Shown one piece after another: positions 6,475 through 8,386 of a DNA stretch of 8,386 nt. The stretch is taken from contig JBDSAJ010001072.1 in NCBI GenBank assembly GCA_039922235.1, positions 1 to 8,386 on the forward strand. Reading direction: 5' to 3'. A program made the translations under genes and the position numbers. The notes under the pieces were generated by a model that was given only the letters and a program-made list of their open reading frames with translations, did not search any database and was not told the origin of the DNA. The stretch's first letter is position 1. Every line of letters starts with the position of its first letter. Origin of the DNA: Umezawaea sp039922235 (GTDB lineage: Bacteria; Actinomycetota; Actinomycetes; Mycobacteriales; Pseudonocardiaceae).

Positions 6475-7819
6475 TTCGGGTCCTTCGGTTGGACGGGTTT
6501 CTGGATTCGAAGGCGCCCAGGTCGGGTGCCCGCCCGCGGTAGGGCAGGCCGACGTCGATGCCCTTGTCGATCAGGCTGCTGTTCGCGGCGAGGCGAAGGT
6601 TCGGCAGCACGGGCAGGCTGCCGTCGGCTTGGCGGGGCGCGTTCCAGCCGGACGTCGACACGCTCTGGAACTGCGAGTCCGACAGACCGACGTTCAGGTT
6701 CCAGGTGTTGTACGCGGCGTTCGTGCCGGTCATGTTCGACAGCAGGGTGCCCGTGTAGGCGATGTTGTTGCGCAGGTTGCCCAGCCCGACCGCGCCGCCA
6801 CCGGAGTTGATCCCGAGCATGTTGTAGTCGGGGTGGTTGCCGTAGCTGGTGTTGTCGAAGTAGTCGTTGGCCAGCGTGTGGTGGTTGGCGTAGAAACCGG
6901 AGGCCTTGTTGTTGAACGCGACCGAACCGCGGATGGTGTGCTTGGCGCCGTTGCCGACGTACTTGCCGCCGTAACCACCCATCTTGAAGCCGTTCCCGTT
7001 GCCGGACGGTGTGGTGGTCCCCGGCAGGTACCCGTTCAGCCAGGCCCACGAGTTCTCGATGGTGACCGAGGAGAAGGCGTTGATGAGGTCGAACCCGTCG
7101 TCGGAGTTCCACCACGCCCGGCACCCGCGGAACACGTTGCCGGGGTGGTTGGCCGAGATGTGCGCGCCGAACCCGTCGGCGCTCTCGCCCGCCCCGTTGG
7201 AGGTTCGCGGGTCGTAGTTGTCGTGCGAGTCCGAGTTGAGCACTAGGTTGCCGCCGCCGTCCTGGATGAACAGGCCGGGCCCCATGTTGTTGTGCAGGTC
7301 GAGCAGCTCGAAGGTGTTGTTGCTGCCCGTGATCCAGATGCCCCACGACTCGTGGTTGCGGTTGTTGTTCTGGGGCACGCCCTTGACTTCCAGCCCCTTG
7401 AGGTGGATCCAGTTGCCGGTGACGTCGAAGCCCTTGATCCGGCAGTCCTCCCGCATGCGGGAGAAGTCGAAGACCGGTCGCTCCCCTGGATAGGCCCAGT
7501 AGCGGATCGGGCTGCCCGAACCGCCGCTCTTGTTCAGGGTGATCGCGTCCACCCGGTCCGTCTGGCCGGCGCAGCTCTTGTTCGCGCGGGAGTACGCATA
7601 GGTGCCACCCCGCAGATAGACCGTGTCGCCCGGCTGGACAACGGCCTGGGCATGGGCGATCGACGCCCACGGAGCCGCCTGCGTTCCCGCGGCGCTGTCG
7701 CTGCCCGCCGCGGAAACGTAGTAGACGCTCGCGGCTGCGGGGCCTGCGGCGGCCACCGCGCTTCCGGTCAAGACCACCGCGGTGGCCGCGACCGCCGAAA
7801 TCAGCAGAGTACGGGTCAT
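5930..7819 (-). CDS. PL9 pectate lyase; reading frame lacks its stop and runs into the GH43 gene
   Basis: Secreted right-handed parallel beta-helix lyase that would cleave polygalacturonate by beta-elimination with calcium. The sequence reads as 629 aa, but only about residues 1-438 (down to base 6506) look like protein. A Sec signal (1-31) is followed by VYYVSAAGSDSAAGTQAAPW and beta-helix rungs. SADGFGAH (D215), NSDDGFDL (D240, D241, D244) and GNGFKMGG (K279) match the calcium-binding Asp residues and catalytic Lys of Dickeya Pel9A in identity and nearly in spacing. The fold ends at PDLGAFE, a common PL9 terminus. Beyond it the frame stays open to 5930 as an Arg-rich tail that is an out-of-frame shadow of the GH43 gene. 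In the -1 frame a TGA at 6468-6470 overlaps the GH43 ATG, so a one-base deletion, a sequencing error or recoding is likely. The ATG at 7819 was chosen because GGAG (7825-7828) precedes it by 5 nt; an in-frame GTG at 7825 overlaps that site. Confidence 0.8.
   Translation of the reverse strand: MTRTLLISAVAATAVVLTGSAVAAAGPAAASVYYVSAAGSDSAAGTQAAPWASIAHAQAVVQPGDTVYLRGGTYAYSRANKSCAGQTDRVDAITLNKSGGSGSPIRYWAYPGERPVFDFSRMREDCRIKGFDVTGNWIHLKGLEVKGVPQNNNRNHESWGIWITGSNNTFELLDLHNNMGPGLFIQDGGGNLVLNSDSHDNYDPRTSNGAGESADGFGAHISANHPGNVFRGCRAWWNSDDGFDLINAFSSVTIENSWAWLNGYLPGTTTPSGNGNGFKMGGYGGKYVGNGAKHTIRGSVAFNNKASGFYANHHTLANDYFDNTSYGNHPDYNMLGINSGGGAVGLGNLRNNIAYTGTLLSNMTGTNAAYNTWNLNVGLSDSQFQSVSTSGWNAPRQADGSLPVLPNLRLAANSSLIDKGIDVGLPYRGRAPDLGAFESRNPSNRRTRNAEENFQTDNRLGAAPPRGRADTGRHVRSCRGAASRRGRHDPERRVLEGHRREPDLLPGRRGAEGRQHVLLVRREVQRSGQLLQQPGGRKERQRRLQRDHDLLVHRSGELEVRGQRDDSFGLSWRLGRPGGGFAQPQHGQIRAGYPGQRRAGVRHEQHAERPLHLRGYSSDNRQRLHRQVR
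6494..6500 (-). other. Slippery-type heptamer at the end of the PL9 domain
   Basis: On the minus strand A AAC CCG has the in-frame X XXY YYZ arrangement. A -1 slip here would give a protein ending in VQPKDPKC, with the TGA at 6468-6470 overlapping the GH43 start as ATGCTGA. A CCC second triplet is unfavourable for known -1 slippage, and the same A and C runs are also prone to single-base deletion or sequencing error. The site is therefore a marker of the frame problem rather than a proven recoding signal. Confidence 0.3.
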
Positions 7820-7854
7820 GTTCACTCCAGAAATGGGAAGTTCGTTCCGCTGCC

Positions 7855-7886
7855 GGGGCAGGGGAGGCCGTCGCCTCCTCGTCCCC
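7855..7886 (-). terminator. GC-rich hairpin between the esterase and pectate lyase genes
   Basis: An 8-bp stem (7861-7868 with 7873-7880, one G-T wobble) closes a 4-nt loop. A further GGGG/CCCC pairing lies outside it across small bulges (7855-7858 with 7883-7886). It lies 32 nt after the esterase stop and 35 nt before the pectate lyase start, without a T-tract. It may terminate or attenuate transcription from the esterase gene. No LacI-type palindrome or clear promoter is visible in this 99-bp gap. Confidence 0.4.
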
Positions 7887-7918
7887 TTACGCCTGGCGAG
7901 TCCAGGCCTGGTCGGAGG

Positions 7919-8386
7919 TCACCCGATGACCGCGGCGAGCCGGGTGGCGATCTTCCGGTGCCCCGCGTCGTTGGGGTGGGCGCCGTCCGCGAAGTCGGTG
8001 GCCGGGTCGACCCAGCCTTCGGTGGAGACGTACCGGACCTTGCCGTCGCCCGCGTTGTTCCGGGCGGCGACCGCGGCCTTCGTCTCGGTGACGTACCCCT
8101 TTGCGAAGATCTCCATCGCGTGGATGGTGGCGTTCGGGTATTTCGCGCGGATCCGTTGCAGCAGCGTGACGTACGCGCTCTGGAACTGCGCGCCGGACAC
8201 GCCGTGCCCCCGGTCGTTGGTGCCGAGGTTGATCACCACGTCACTGACCTGGTAGCGGGAGAAGTCCCAGTCCGGCGTGCTGGTGTCCAAGCCGGTCTTG
8301 AAGTACCGGTCCCGCATGCCGATGCACCCGTTGGCCGGGTACAGGCAGACACTGGGGCGGGCGATCTCGGTGTGCGCGGCGCCCAG
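7919..8386 (-). CDS. SGNH/GDSL-type hydrolase, C-terminal part (truncated by window edge)
   Basis: The C-terminal 155 residues of an SGNH-fold esterase, open to the right edge in the same frame (no stop from 8386 down to the TGA at 7919-7921). VVINLGTND (50-58 of the visible part) is SGNH block III with the oxyanion-hole Asn. DGAHPNDAGH (134-143) is block V, giving catalytic Asp134 and His137. The nucleophile Ser of block I and any signal peptide lie outside the window. In this setting an O-acetyl or other acyl esterase acting on pectin or hemicellulose is the likely role, but the family also includes lipases and lysophospholipases. The visible segment does not resemble the CE12 rhamnogalacturonan acetylesterase end motif; CE2- or CE3-like enzymes are closer by eye. 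An internal ATG at 8317 is not a sensible start because coding-type sequence (TEIARPSVCLYPANGCIG) continues upstream. Confidence 0.85.
   Translation of the reverse strand: MGAAHTEIARPSVCLYPANGCIGMRDRYFKTGLDTSTPDWDFSRYQVSDVVINLGTNDRGHGVSGAQFQSAYVTLLQRIRAKYPNATIHAMEIFAKGYVTETKAAVAARNNAGDGKVRYVSTEGWVDPATDFADGAHPNDAGHRKIATRLAAVIG

Noticed and set aside
6468..7670. 400-aa minus-strand frame inside the pectate lyase gene
   Set aside because: Its Arg/Gln-rich translation has no domain; PL9 motifs are in the other frame. Only its final stop at 6468 matters, as the likely original lyase stop.
7831..7848. Imperfect GGAAGTTCGTTCC palindrome near the pectate lyase start
   Set aside because: Only the outer four bases pair and the centre has no CG symmetry; it does not match the operators found elsewhere.
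7902..7911. CCAGGCCTGG palindrome after the esterase stop
   Set aside because: A 10-bp GC palindrome with no loop is expected by chance in such DNA, lacks operator character and sits at no promoter.
1..8386. CRISPR arrays, tRNA or rRNA genes, insertion sequences
   Set aside because: No direct repeat series, cloverleaf, transposase-like protein or terminal repeat was seen on either strand.

Overview
The window is GC-rich, with strongly GC-biased third codon positions, purine-rich ribosome-binding sites and alanine-rich export signals. This points to a soil or plant-associated actinomycete; the genus cannot be read from the sequence. All six genes lie on the minus strand, so transcription runs from high to low coordinates. 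The long plus-strand reading frames are antisense shadows.

In transcription order the window holds: (1) the C-terminal part of an SGNH/GDSL-type esterase (7919-8386, runs off the right edge); (2) a secreted PL9-type pectate lyase with its calcium-binding Asp residues and catalytic Lys in place (start 7819); (3) a secreted GH43-type five-bladed beta-propeller hydrolase with a C-terminal carbohydrate-binding module (4969-6474); (4) a secreted GH78-like (alpha/alpha)6 enzyme (2737-4818); (5) a GH29 alpha-L-fucosidase with a Tat signal and a C-terminal CBM6/35-like module (820-2571); (6) the N-terminal 247 residues of a second, canonical GH78 alpha-L-rhamnosidase (1-742, runs off the left edge).

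The genes read as a polysaccharide-utilisation cluster for pectin. The lyase would cut homogalacturonan, the esterase would remove acyl groups, and the rhamnosidases, fucosidase and GH43 enzyme would trim rhamnogalacturonan or arabinogalactan side chains. All five genes whose N-termini are visible carry export signals, so digestion would be extracellular. The substrate is inferred from the family mix.

The regulatory layout is clear. A perfect 14-bp inverted repeat follows the GH43 gene and probably ends the esterase/lyase/GH43 unit. Beside it are a perfect 18-bp palindrome and a second near-palindrome, both of LacI-family operator type, upstream of the GH78-like gene. The same TGAAACGTTTCA core recurs directly upstream of the last rhamnosidase gene, which suggests one sugar-responsive repressor controls both downstream units.

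The main oddities are these. The PL9 reading frame has no stop at the end of its domain and runs 545 bp out of frame into the GH43 gene. The GH78-like enzyme lacks the usual general-acid motif. The GH43 protein lacks the usual blade-I aspartate.
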